Positions 55,074 to 63,378 of a stretch of DNA of 64,000 bases are shown here, piece by piece. Position numbers and translations under genes: made by a program. Under the pieces are notes generated by a model that did not search any database, had not been told where the DNA came from, and saw only the letters and a program-made list of their open reading frames with translations. The stretch lies in assembly GCF_002266435.3 (NCBI RefSeq), contig NZ_CP029426.2:2386001-2450000 (forward strand), read 5' to 3'. Numbering within the stretch: position 1 is the first letter of the stretch; every line of letters starts with the position of its first letter. The DNA is from Bradyrhizobium amphicarpaeae. Lineage in GTDB: Bacteria > Pseudomonadota > Alphaproteobacteria > Rhizobiales > Xanthobacteraceae.

Positions 55074-55533
55074 CTCAATTATCCCGTTTTGGAACGACGC
55101 CCGCTTACGCGCGATAACGTCTCGCCACATCGAAAGTTTAGTGCTCCGAGCCAGTGTCAGGTTCAAAGCCCGGCCGCCAGAGATGGCGGTTCACGACGCC
55201 TCTCGCCAGACCTGGGGCGGCCGATCGGTCCTGTTTCGGCATGTTTCCGGCGGGACGAGCGGGGCGGACAGATGCAGCCCTGCAACAGGTATGCAATAAA
55301 ACGCAGTGCCTCCGAATTATGACGTAGTATCAACCTGTTACATCTGCCAATGAAGGCGCAGGGAAGACCTGATTTGGTGGACGTGGCGCCAATTTGGCCG
55401 CATTTGCCAGTGCTTGTGCCTTCTCTGAGGCCGCACTTTCCGCGGCGACTTGCCATCAGAACAATCCGCTCCGGTCCTCCGCCCTGTGCAGTCCGGGTCC
55501 GGTGCGATTCTGCCGTCAGAATGAAGGAATACA
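55074..55533. other. 460-base divergent intergenic region, no gene seen
   Basis: It lies between two divergent genes for secreted proteins. Frames here are short and unlike genes. Composition is less GC-rich near 55290-55350 (AATAAAACGC, AATTATGACGTAGTATCAACC), which may mark promoter DNA. I see no terminator, RNA gene or repeat that can be defended. Confidence 0.5.
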
Positions 55534-55767
55534 ATGCGTAAGCTTCTCGTCGCTCTCACCCTGCTGTCGGCTTCTCTTTCGACCCCGTCATTCGCCCAGG
55601 CAGGGCGCGGCACGGATTCCGAGCAGAAGGCCTGCACGCGCGACGTGCAGAAGTTCTGCCGTCCGGTCATCGACCAGGGCGATTTCACCATCCTGGCCTG
55701 CCTCAAGGAGAACCGGACCAAGATCTCGCAGGCTTGCGACCAGGTCCTGAAGAACCACAACCAGTAA
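55534..55767 (+). CDS. Secreted cysteine-rich protein, GLG1/Cys-rich-FGFR repeat
   Basis: Mini-protein of 77 residues with a signal peptide (MRKLLVALTLLSASLSTPSFAQ). The mature part has four Cys in the pattern C-x7-C-x14-C-x11-C (CTRDVQKFC...ILACL...QACDQVL), which matches one cysteine-rich GLG1 repeat. The two disulfides would form in the periplasm. Function unknown. Followed by a perfect terminator palindrome, so it is monocistronic. Confidence 0.82.
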   Translation: MRKLLVALTLLSASLSTPSFAQAGRGTDSEQKACTRDVQKFCRPVIDQGDFTILACLKENRTKISQACDQVLKNHNQ

Positions 55768-55785
55768 GCTCGGCCATTGGCCCAC

Positions 55786-55809
55786 AAAGGCGGCCCCGGG
55801 GCCGCCTTT
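55786..55809. terminator. Palindromic terminator after the cysteine-rich protein gene
   Basis: A 24-base perfect palindrome opens with AAAGGCGGCCCC and closes with its complement ending in CCTTT. The RNA would form a stem of about ten pairs with a minimal loop, A/U-rich at its base. Confidence 0.75.
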
Positions 55810-55848
55810 CGGGCCCGATCCGCAAGGGGCAGCCATCGAGAGACAGGA

Positions 55849-55877
55849 TTGGTTTTGCGGTCGTATTCCCCTATATG
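55849..55877 (+). promoter_or_regulatory. Candidate sigma-70-type promoter of the hpnC operon
   Basis: TTGGTT (55849-55854), a 17-base spacer, then TATATG (55872-55877), located 80 bases before the hpnC ATG and after the upstream terminator. Found by eye. Confidence 0.4.
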
Positions 55878-55957
55878 GGGGCCGCGGCGGATCGCCGGCA
55901 TGAGCCCGCGCGAGCGAAGAAGCCCTTCCTGTCCAAACGATTGTAAACCAGCCCTCG

Positions 55958-56842
55958 ATGACCTCTGCGAGCGAATTGCGATCCGGCAAGGGTGACCGCG
56001 ACGAGAATTTTCCCGTCGCGTCCTGGATCATTCATCCGCGTCATCGCGCCCTGATCCTGGCGTATTACAATTTCGTCCGCACCGCCGACGACATTGCCGA
56101 TCACGCGACCCTGCCGCCCGATCAGAAGCTTAGCTATCTCGACCTGCTCGAGGCGGAACTGCTGGGCAAGGGCGACACCCAGGCTGAGGCCGTGAACTTG
56201 CGACGTGCACTGGCCGAGCGCGGCATGGCGCCGCGCCACGCGCTCGACGTGCTGATCGCGTTCCGCATGGACGTGACCAAGCTGCGCTACGAGAACTGGG
56301 ACGAGGTCATCCACTATTGCCGTTATTCGGCGATGCCGGTCGGCCGCTTCATGCTCGATGTCCACGGCGAGAGCACCTCGACCTGGGCTGCATCGGATGC
56401 GCTCTGCGCAGGCTTGCAGATCAACAATCACCTGCAGGATTGCGGCAAGGATTTCCGCGAGCTCAACCGCGTCTACCTGCCGCGCGATGCGCTGGCAGCA
56501 CACGGCGCCTCGGTCGAGCAGCTCGGGCTGTCGCAGTCGCCGCCGGCGATGCTGGCCTGCCTGCAAGGGCTGGCCGTTCGCAACGAAGCGCTGCTCGGCG
56601 AGGGCAGGGTGCTCGCTGGCGAGATCCGGGATTTCCGTCTCGGCGTCGACGTCGCGGTGATCCAGGCCTATGCCGACCGCATCGTGCGCCTGTTGAAGGT
56701 GCGCGATCCCCTGCGCGAGCGGGTGCACCTGAACAAGTTCGAGCTGCTCGTGTTCAGCCTTGCCGGAATGCTGGGCGAAGCCGGCCGCCGCGCGATGGGA
56801 CGCAAGGCCATTACCAGACCGGGGACTGCACATGACGCTTGA
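55958..56842 (+). CDS. hpnC: HpnC, hydroxysqualene synthase
   Basis: Squalene/phytoene-synthase-fold protein of 294 residues. In the three-enzyme bacterial route HpnC turns presqualene diphosphate (made by HpnD) into hydroxysqualene. The first Asp-rich motif DDIAD is at 44-48 (NFVRTADDIADHA). The second is changed to the HpnC-type QINNHLQDCGKDFRELNRVYLP. Cytoplasmic or membrane-associated. First gene of the operon hpnC-hpnD-hpnE-shc-hpnG; its end overlaps hpnD by 11 bases. Confidence 0.93.
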   Translation: MTSASELRSGKGDRDENFPVASWIIHPRHRALILAYYNFVRTADDIADHATLPPDQKLSYLDLLEAELLGKGDTQAEAVNLRRALAERGMAPRHALDVLIAFRMDVTKLRYENWDEVIHYCRYSAMPVGRFMLDVHGESTSTWAASDALCAGLQINNHLQDCGKDFRELNRVYLPRDALAAHGASVEQLGLSQSPPAMLACLQGLAVRNEALLGEGRVLAGEIRDFRLGVDVAVIQAYADRIVRLLKVRDPLRERVHLNKFELLVFSLAGMLGEAGRRAMGRKAITRPGTAHDA

Positions 56843-57671
56843 GGCGACCGCGCCCGGCGCCGATTATGGCTCGAGCGCATCCGGCAGTTCGTTCTACGCC
56901 GCGATGCGCATCCTGCCGCATGACCAGCGCGAAGCAATGTTCCAGATCTACAGCTTCTGCCGCCAGGTCGACGACATCGCCGATTCCGACGGCCCGCGCG
57001 CGGAGCGGCTCGCCGCGCTGCAGGACTGGCGCAACGACATCGACGCGCTCTACCAGGGCAATCCGCCGCCGCGCCTGAAGGACTACGTCGCCTCGGTGAA
57101 GACCTTCGGCCTCAAGCGCGAAGACTTCCTCGCCATCGTCGACGGCATGGAGATGGACGTGCCGCAGGACATCCGCGCGCCCGACATGGCGACGCTGGAT
57201 CTGTATTGCGATCGCGTCGCCAGCGCCGTGGGACGGCTGTCGGTGCGGGTGTTCGGCCTGCCGGAAGCGGACGGCATCGAGCTCGCGCACCATCTTGGCC
57301 GCGCGCTCCAGCTCACCAACATCCTGCGCGACATCGACGAGGACGCCGGCCTCGGCCGGCTCTATCTGCCGCGCGAGGCGCTGCTGCATGCCGGCATCAC
57401 CTCCGACGACCCGAACCGCGTGATCACCGAGCGCGCGCTGCCCAAGGTCTGCGTGCCGCTGGCGCAGCGCGCCAAGGCGTATTTCGAGAAGTCGGACGAG
57501 ATCATGAACCGCAACAAGCGCCGTACGGTGCGCGCGCCGCGGATCATGTCGAAATACTATCATTCCATTCTGGATCTGCTGATCGCGCGCGGCTTCAACG
57601 CGCCGCGCCAGCCGGTGCGTGTGTCGAAGATCACGCGCATCCTGATCCTGCTCCGTTACGCTCTCATCTGA
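56832..57671 (+). CDS. hpnD: HpnD, presqualene diphosphate synthase
   Basis: Prenyl-condensing enzyme of 279 residues that joins two farnesyl diphosphates to presqualene diphosphate. The first DDIAD motif is at 47-51 (SFCRQVDDIADSD) and the second DxxD in LTNILRDIDEDAGLGRLYLP. It ends KITRILILLRYALI. The start ATG overlaps hpnC by 11 bases and the stop overlaps the hpnE ATG by one base (TGATG), so the three squalene-forming enzymes are made together. Confidence 0.93.
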   Translation: MTLEATAPGADYGSSASGSSFYAAMRILPHDQREAMFQIYSFCRQVDDIADSDGPRAERLAALQDWRNDIDALYQGNPPPRLKDYVASVKTFGLKREDFLAIVDGMEMDVPQDIRAPDMATLDLYCDRVASAVGRLSVRVFGLPEADGIELAHHLGRALQLTNILRDIDEDAGLGRLYLPREALLHAGITSDDPNRVITERALPKVCVPLAQRAKAYFEKSDEIMNRNKRRTVRAPRIMSKYYHSILDLLIARGFNAPRQPVRVSKITRILILLRYALI

Positions 57672-58927
57672 TGCAAAACATAGCTCATATCATCGGTGCC
57701 GGAATTTCCGGCCTCTCCGCCGCCGTGCGGCTCGCCAATGCCGGCTTCAAGGTGGCCGTGCACGAGGCGACGCACCAGGCCGGCGGCCGCTGCCGCTCCT
57801 ATTTCGACGGCGCCACCAATCTCACCATCGACAACGGCAATCATCTGCTGCTGTCGGGCAACAGCCATGCCCGCGCTTATGCGCGTGCGATCGGCACCGA
57901 GGCCGGCCTCGTCGGCCCCGAGAGCGCGCAGTTTCCCTTCGTCGACATCAAGACCGGGCAGCGCTGGCAGATCGATCTCGGCAGCGGCCGGCTGCCGACC
58001 TGGGTGCTCGACGAGAGCCGCCGCGTCCCCGACACCGGCCTCACCGATTATCTGAAGCTGGCGCCGCTGATCTGGGCGTCGGAAGACACATTGGTCGGGA
58101 AATCCATCCCTTGTGAAGGTGTGCTCTATCAGCGTCTGGTGCAGCCGCTGCTGCTGGCGGCGCTCAACGTCGATCCGCCCGAGGGCTCGGCTGGGCTTGC
58201 CGGCGCCATCGTGCGCGAGACGCTGCTTGCCGGCGGGCAGGCCTGCCGTCCCCTGATCGCGCGCGACGGTCTCAGCGCCGTGCTGATCGAGCCGGCCGTG
58301 AAGTTCTTGGGCGACCGTGGCCACACCGTTCAGCTCGGCCACGAGCTGCGGTCCTTCACCAGCACCGACGGCAAGGCCAGTGCGCTGAATTTCGGCGGCG
58401 AGGATGTGATCCAGCTGGGCGAGGGCGACGTCGTCGTGATGGCGGTGCCGCCGCGCGCTGCCGCGGGCCTGCTGCCGGGCGTGAAAACCCCGACCGAATT
58501 CCGTGCCATCCTGAACGCGCATTTCCGGATCACACCGCCGCCGGGCTCGGCGCCGATCCTCGGCGTGATCGGCAGCCTCGTGGAATGGCTGTTCGCGTTC
58601 CCGAACCGGCTGTCCGTCACCATCAGCAATGGCGACCGGCTGGTCGACATGCCGCGCGAGGAACTCGCGCAGGCGATCTGGAACGACGTCTGCAAGGCAG
58701 GCGGCGTGTCCGGAGAGCTGCCGCCGTGGCAGATCGTGCGCGAGCGCCGTGCCACATTTGCGGCGACGCCGGCCCAGAATGCCTTGCGTCCGGGGCCGGT
58801 CACCGCGCTGAAAAACCTGTTCCTTGCAGGGGATTGGACTGCTACGGGATTGCCTGCAACCATCGAGGGATCGGTCCGGTCGGGTGATCGCGCCGCCGAT
58901 CTGGTTATCGCCGCCAAAAGATCCTGA
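57671..58927 (+). CDS. hpnE: HpnE, hydroxysqualene dehydroxylase
   Basis: FAD-dependent amine-oxidase/phytoene-desaturase-fold protein of 418 residues; it reduces hydroxysqualene to squalene. The dinucleotide-binding motif GAGISGLSAAVRLANAGFKVAVHEA lies at residues about 9-33, followed by the GGRCRSY turn and the C-terminal FAD loop FLAGDWTATGLPATIEGSVRSGDRAA. Coupled to hpnD by TGATG. A longer open frame upstream runs inside hpnD and is rejected. Confidence 0.92.
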   Translation: MQNIAHIIGAGISGLSAAVRLANAGFKVAVHEATHQAGGRCRSYFDGATNLTIDNGNHLLLSGNSHARAYARAIGTEAGLVGPESAQFPFVDIKTGQRWQIDLGSGRLPTWVLDESRRVPDTGLTDYLKLAPLIWASEDTLVGKSIPCEGVLYQRLVQPLLLAALNVDPPEGSAGLAGAIVRETLLAGGQACRPLIARDGLSAVLIEPAVKFLGDRGHTVQLGHELRSFTSTDGKASALNFGGEDVIQLGEGDVVVMAVPPRAAAGLLPGVKTPTEFRAILNAHFRITPPPGSAPILGVIGSLVEWLFAFPNRLSVTISNGDRLVDMPREELAQAIWNDVCKAGGVSGELPPWQIVRERRATFAATPAQNALRPGPVTALKNLFLAGDWTATGLPATIEGSVRSGDRAADLVIAAKRS

Positions 58928-58990
58928 AGGCGGCCCTGACGGGCAGACGTCCCGGCCAATTTCAATCGACTATCGGAGCAATCGAGCGAG

Positions 58991-60958
58991 ATGGATTCCG
59001 TGAACGCGACCAGCCGCGAAGCCCCTCAGTCGGGCGTTTTGGAATCGAGCATTGCATCGGCGACGCAGGGCGTCATCGGATTCCAGCAGGCCGACGGCCA
59101 TTGGGTGTTCGAGCTCGAGGCCGACTGCACGATTCCGGCCGAATACGTCCTGTTGCGCCACTATCTCGCCGAGCCCGTCGATGCCGTGCTCGAAGCCAAG
59201 ATCGCCAATTATCTGCGCCGCATCCAGGGCGCCCATGGCGGCTGGCCGCTGGTGCATGACGGCGAGTTCGACATGAGCGCCAGCGTGAAGGCCTATTTCG
59301 CGCTGAAGATGATCGGCGATCCCGTCGATGCCCCGCACATGGTGCGTGCGCGCGAGGCCATTCACGCGCGCGGCGGCGCCATCAACAGCAACGTCTTCAC
59401 CCGCTTCCTGCTCGCGATGTACGGCGTGGTGACCTGGCGCGCGGTGCCGGTGCTGCCGATCGAGATCGTGCTGCTGCCGTTCTGGTCGCCGTTCCACCTC
59501 AACAAGATCTCCTACTGGGCGCGCACCACGATGGTGCCGTTGATGGTGCTCGCCGCGCTGAAGCCGCGCGCGAAGAACCCGAAGGGCGTCGGGATCGACG
59601 AGCTGTTCCTGCAGGATCCGCGCGGCATCGGCACGACGGCGCGGGCGCCGCACCAGAGCAGGGCCTGGTTCGCCCTGTTCAGCACACTCGACGCGATCCT
59701 GCGTGTGGTCGAGCCGCTGTTCCCGAAGAGCCTTCGCCAGCGCGCGATCGACGCGGCGCTCGCCTTCACCGAGGAGCGGCTCAACGGCGAAGACGGCATG
59801 GGCGCGATCTACCCGCCCATGGCCAACATCGTCATGATGTACGACGCGCTCGGCAAGGACGAGAATTATCCGCCGCGCGCCACGACGCGGCGGGGCATCG
59901 ACAAGCTGCTTGTGATCAAGGACGACGAGGCCTATTGCCAGCCCTGCGTCTCGCCGGTGTGGGACACGACGCTGACGGCGCATGCGCTGCTGGAAGCCGG
60001 CGGCGACAAGGCGGTTCCTGCGGCGAGGCAAGGCCTCGACTGGCTGATCCCGAAGCAGGAGCTCGAAGTCAAGGGCGACTGGGCGGTGAAGCGGCCCGAC
60101 GTGCGTCCGGGCGGCTGGGCCTTCCAGTACAACAACGCGCATTATCCCGATCTCGACGACACCGCCGTGGTGGTGATGTCGATGGACCGCATGCGCCGCG
60201 AGCACGGCGTCGCCGGCTACGACGCCGCGATCGCCCGGGGCCGGGAGTGGATCGAGGGCATGCAGAGCGACGACGGCGGCTGGGCCGCCTTCGACGTCAA
60301 CAATCTCGAATATTACCTCAACAACATCCCGTTCTCGGACCATGGCGCGCTGCTCGATCCGCCGACCGAGGACGTCACGGCCCGCTGCATCTCGATGCTG
60401 GCCCAGCTCGGCGAGACCGAGAAGACCAGCAAGCACGTGGCCGACGGGGTCGCCTATCTCAGGAAGACCCAGCACCCCGAGGGCTCCTGGTACGGCCGCT
60501 GGGGCATGAACTTCATCTATGGAACCTGGTCGGTGCTCTGCGCCCTCAACATGGCCGGCGTCCGCCACGACGACCCCATGATGCGAAAGGCTGCCGGCTG
60601 GCTGGCCTCGATCCAGAACCAGGACGGCGGCTGGGGCGAGGATGCTGTCAGCTACCGGCTGGACTACCGGGGCTGGGAGGCTGCCCCCTCGACCGCCTCG
60701 CAAACGGCATGGGCCTTGCTTGCCCTCATGGCGGCAGGCGAGGTTGATCACCCGGCCGTCGCCCGCGGGGTGAAGTACCTGATTGCAACACAAAACAAAA
60801 AAGGACTGTGGGACGAGCAGCGGTACACCGCCACAGGCTTCCCCCGCGTGTTCTATTTGCGGTATCATGGTTACCCGAAGTTCTTTCCGTTGTGGGCACT
60901 GGCGCGGTATCGGAACTTGCGGAACACCAACAGCAGGGTGGTAGGGGTCGGAATGTGA
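58991..60958 (+). CDS. shc: Squalene-hopene cyclase
   Basis: Class II triterpene cyclase of 655 residues (HpnF) converting squalene to hopene/hopanol at the cytoplasmic membrane face. The protonating DxDD motif is at Asp387-x-Asp389-Asp390 (PDLDDTAVVVMSM). Several QW repeats are visible (GAHGGWPL, DGGWAAFD, PEGSWYGRWG, QDGGWGED). The length fits the bacterial family. It follows hpnE by 63 bases, and its stop overlaps the hpnG GTG in GTGA. Confidence 0.95.
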   Translation: MDSVNATSREAPQSGVLESSIASATQGVIGFQQADGHWVFELEADCTIPAEYVLLRHYLAEPVDAVLEAKIANYLRRIQGAHGGWPLVHDGEFDMSASVKAYFALKMIGDPVDAPHMVRAREAIHARGGAINSNVFTRFLLAMYGVVTWRAVPVLPIEIVLLPFWSPFHLNKISYWARTTMVPLMVLAALKPRAKNPKGVGIDELFLQDPRGIGTTARAPHQSRAWFALFSTLDAILRVVEPLFPKSLRQRAIDAALAFTEERLNGEDGMGAIYPPMANIVMMYDALGKDENYPPRATTRRGIDKLLVIKDDEAYCQPCVSPVWDTTLTAHALLEAGGDKAVPAARQGLDWLIPKQELEVKGDWAVKRPDVRPGGWAFQYNNAHYPDLDDTAVVVMSMDRMRREHGVAGYDAAIARGREWIEGMQSDDGGWAAFDVNNLEYYLNNIPFSDHGALLDPPTEDVTARCISMLAQLGETEKTSKHVADGVAYLRKTQHPEGSWYGRWGMNFIYGTWSVLCALNMAGVRHDDPMMRKAAGWLASIQNQDGGWGEDAVSYRLDYRGWEAAPSTASQTAWALLALMAAGEVDHPAVARGVKYLIATQNKKGLWDEQRYTATGFPRVFYLRYHGYPKFFPLWALARYRNLRNTNSRVVGVGM

Positions 60959-61704
60959 CTTTGGGGACGGGGGACTATCTCAACGCGGGCAATGCCATTG
61001 ATCCGCGGCCTATACTGATCGTGACTGGATTGGTGCAGGAGGCCCGCATCGCGGCCGGGCCGGGAATGGCCGTCATTTGTTCATCGAGCAGCCCGACCCA
61101 GTTGCGGGCGCTGTTGACCGTGGTGGATCCCCAGACGATTCGCGGCGTGATCTCCTTCGGCGTGGCCGGCGGGCTCGACCCGAGCCTGCGCTCCGGCGAC
61201 GTCGTGCTGGCGACCGAGGTGCTGTCCGGCGACACCCGCTGGGCTGCCGGCCTCTCGCTCGGCAACGATCTGATCGACCGCCTGACCTCCGGCCGCCGCC
61301 GCGTGGTGCGCGGCAGCCTCGCCGGTGCCGAGGAAGTGGTCACCAAGCGCGCCTGCAAGGCGGCGCTGCATTCGGAGACCGGCGCTTCCGCCGTCGACAT
61401 GGAAAGCCACATCGCGGCCGCCTACGCCGCCGAGGCCGGCTTGCCGTTCGCCGCGGTCCGCGTCATCAGCGACCCCGCCCACCGCGCGCTGCCGGCGCTC
61501 GCCCGCGCCGCCATCAAGCCGAACGGCCAGATCGACCTCGCCGCCGTCCTGCGTGGCATCGTGCGCAATCCCGCCGCGCTGCACGGGCTGGTCTCGACCG
61601 GCATCGACTTCAACCGCGCGCTGCGGTCCTTGCGCGGCTGCCGGGATTATCTGATCGGCACGGAGCTGATCGAGAGCGAAGTGCTGGTGTCGAAGGCGGC
61701 TTGA
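60955..61704 (+). CDS. hpnG: HpnG, adenosylhopane nucleosidase/phosphorylase-like
   Basis: Purine-nucleoside-phosphorylase-fold protein of 249 residues. HpnG removes adenine from adenosylhopane on the way to bacteriohopanetetrol. Seen are GVISFGVAGGLDPSLRSGDVV (base/phosphate loop), a SAVDMESHIAAAYAAEAGLPFAAVRVISDPA nucleosidase signature and a C-terminal RALRSLRGCRDYL. The GTG at 60955 overlaps the shc stop by four bases. A terminator follows within 30 bases of its stop, so the operon seems to end here without hpnH. Confidence 0.9.
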   Translation: MTLGTGDYLNAGNAIDPRPILIVTGLVQEARIAAGPGMAVICSSSSPTQLRALLTVVDPQTIRGVISFGVAGGLDPSLRSGDVVLATEVLSGDTRWAAGLSLGNDLIDRLTSGRRRVVRGSLAGAEEVVTKRACKAALHSETGASAVDMESHIAAAYAAEAGLPFAAVRVISDPAHRALPALARAAIKPNGQIDLAAVLRGIVRNPAALHGLVSTGIDFNRALRSLRGCRDYLIGTELIESEVLVSKAA

Positions 61705-61731
61705 GCCGGTTCGTCGAACTGGACAAATGCG

Positions 61732-61764
61732 AAAGGCCTGGTCGCCATTGGCGTCCGGGCCTTT
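61732..61764 (+). terminator. Intrinsic terminator after hpnG
   Basis: Stem AAAGGCCTGG (61732-61741) pairs with CCGGGCCTTT (61755-61764), with one G-T pair and a 13-base loop, followed by TCTTTG. It closes the hpnC-hpnG operon. Confidence 0.8.
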
Positions 61765-62001
61765 TCTTTGATGCGTGGCCGATGGAGTGAAGCCGCGAAA
61801 CGGCATAGACATCGACGCAACCGCTCACTCACGACGAATGATTTCCAACGGCCGTAACGCTTCCCGCATGGCCATCGTAGAGATCTCTGGGAATGCTTGT
61901 CTCGCGTATGTGGACTGCACCCGAGCAACGTTCTCGCTTGCAGCGAGACCGGCCGGGTTCAGTCGGCTTCCTGGTCGGTTGAGACTGCATGCGGAGTTGG
62001 G

Positions 62002-63378
62002 ATGAGCAAACAGACCGTTGGAGAGCCTCAGGATTCGGCGCGGCATTCGCTCGAACGGGGAATGCAATTCCATGGCGCCGGCAATTGGGAGCGCGCCGAG
62101 CAGCACTATCTGGAGGTGTTGCTAGACGATTATCGCAGCACCGATGTTCTCCCGCTTCTTGCAATCGTCGTTGCGAATCGCGGGCACATAGACCGCGCCA
62201 TCTATTACTGGGACACGCTGCTTTCGATGGAGCCGCATCACCTCAATGCCTTGGCTGCGAAGGGTGGGCTGCTCTACAGGACCGGGCGTTTGACCGAGGC
62301 GCTGAGCTGTTTTGAAATCGTGGCCGGCCTCGCTCCCGACGATGCGCTCATCCGCAACAATCTCGCCGTCGCACTGGCCGATAGCGGGCGAAAGGATGAA
62401 GCGATCATCGAGTTCGGCCGAGTGCTACAGCTCCAGCCTGACAATGTGAACGCCTACCACCAGCTGCGCCGGTTGTCGTCCGCTGTCGTTCCCTTCTGGC
62501 ACATCCCCATGATGAACGACACGCGGCGCAACGACTGTTTCGAACGGGCGATACGTCGGGCGCTGGCGATCCGCGGCTCGAGCGCGCAAGTCCTCGACAT
62601 CGGCACGGGCAGCGGTCTGCTGTCGATGATGGCGGCGCGCGAAGGCGCCACCAACATCGTCACCTGCGAGACGGTTCCGACCATAGCGCGCGTTGCGCAG
62701 GAGATCGTCGCTGACAACGGATATGGCGAGCAGATCAAGGTTATCGGCAGATCCTCGGCGACTCTTTCCGTCGGCGAGGATATTCCGACCAAGGCCGACA
62801 TCCTGATCTCCGAGATCCTGTCTAGCGATCTCCTGGCCGAGGATGTGTTGAGCACGTTTGAAGATGCGCGGCGCCGGCTGATTGCGGAAGATGCGATCGT
62901 CATTCCAAAAGCTGCAACGGCCATCGGCTGCCTTGTGGCAAGCGAAACGCTCGCCGCCTACGGCCATGTCAAAATGGCGTCCGGTTTCGACCTCTCGCGG
63001 TTCAACAGCCTCGCGCCGCTGCGTCTTCCCATCCATGGAACGATGACGGAATGGACGAGGCTTTCGAACGATTTCGAGATCGCATCACTGGATTTGACGG
63101 CTGCTGCACATGATCCCGAACTGCGGGCCGTCTCGATCCCCGTGATCGCTTCCGGAACCGCCGTCGGCGTTGTTCAATGGATGCATGTCGACCTTATCGA
63201 CGATGTGGTCTTTATCAATCATCCGGACGGCTACTATGATGGCGGTTGGCTCCAGGTGCTCCATGTCCTGCCGAGTCCGATGCCTGTAGAGGCGGGGGCG
63301 GTTGTTCATCTTCTTCTCGGCCATGACAGGTCCACCCTTATCGTGCTGCCGGCAGGCCCACATCCCCCGATCACATGA
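62002..63378 (+). CDS. TPR protein fused to a PRMT7/9-like arginine methyltransferase domain
   Basis: Protein of 458 residues. Residues about 12-155 form three to four TPR repeats (GMQFHGAGNWERAEQHYLEVL, AAKGGLLYRTGRLTEALSCF, NNLAVALADSGRKDEAIIEF). The C-terminal part has PRMT hallmarks: FWHIPMMNDTRRN (165-177), SAM motif I VLDIGTGSG (197-205) and the double-E loop Glu271 and Glu280 with the canonical nine-residue spacing (SEILSSDLLAED). A weak THW-loop equivalent (GGWLQVLHVL) lies near the end. The layout recalls eukaryotic PRMT9. No partner gene. ATG 62002 has GGAG six bases upstream. Codon use looks less GC-rich than the hpn genes. Confidence 0.82.
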   Translation: MSKQTVGEPQDSARHSLERGMQFHGAGNWERAEQHYLEVLLDDYRSTDVLPLLAIVVANRGHIDRAIYYWDTLLSMEPHHLNALAAKGGLLYRTGRLTEALSCFEIVAGLAPDDALIRNNLAVALADSGRKDEAIIEFGRVLQLQPDNVNAYHQLRRLSSAVVPFWHIPMMNDTRRNDCFERAIRRALAIRGSSAQVLDIGTGSGLLSMMAAREGATNIVTCETVPTIARVAQEIVADNGYGEQIKVIGRSSATLSVGEDIPTKADILISEILSSDLLAEDVLSTFEDARRRLIAEDAIVIPKAATAIGCLVASETLAAYGHVKMASGFDLSRFNSLAPLRLPIHGTMTEWTRLSNDFEIASLDLTAAAHDPELRAVSIPVIASGTAVGVVQWMHVDLIDDVVFINHPDGYYDGGWLQVLHVLPSPMPVEAGAVVHLLLGHDRSTLIVLPAGPHPPIT

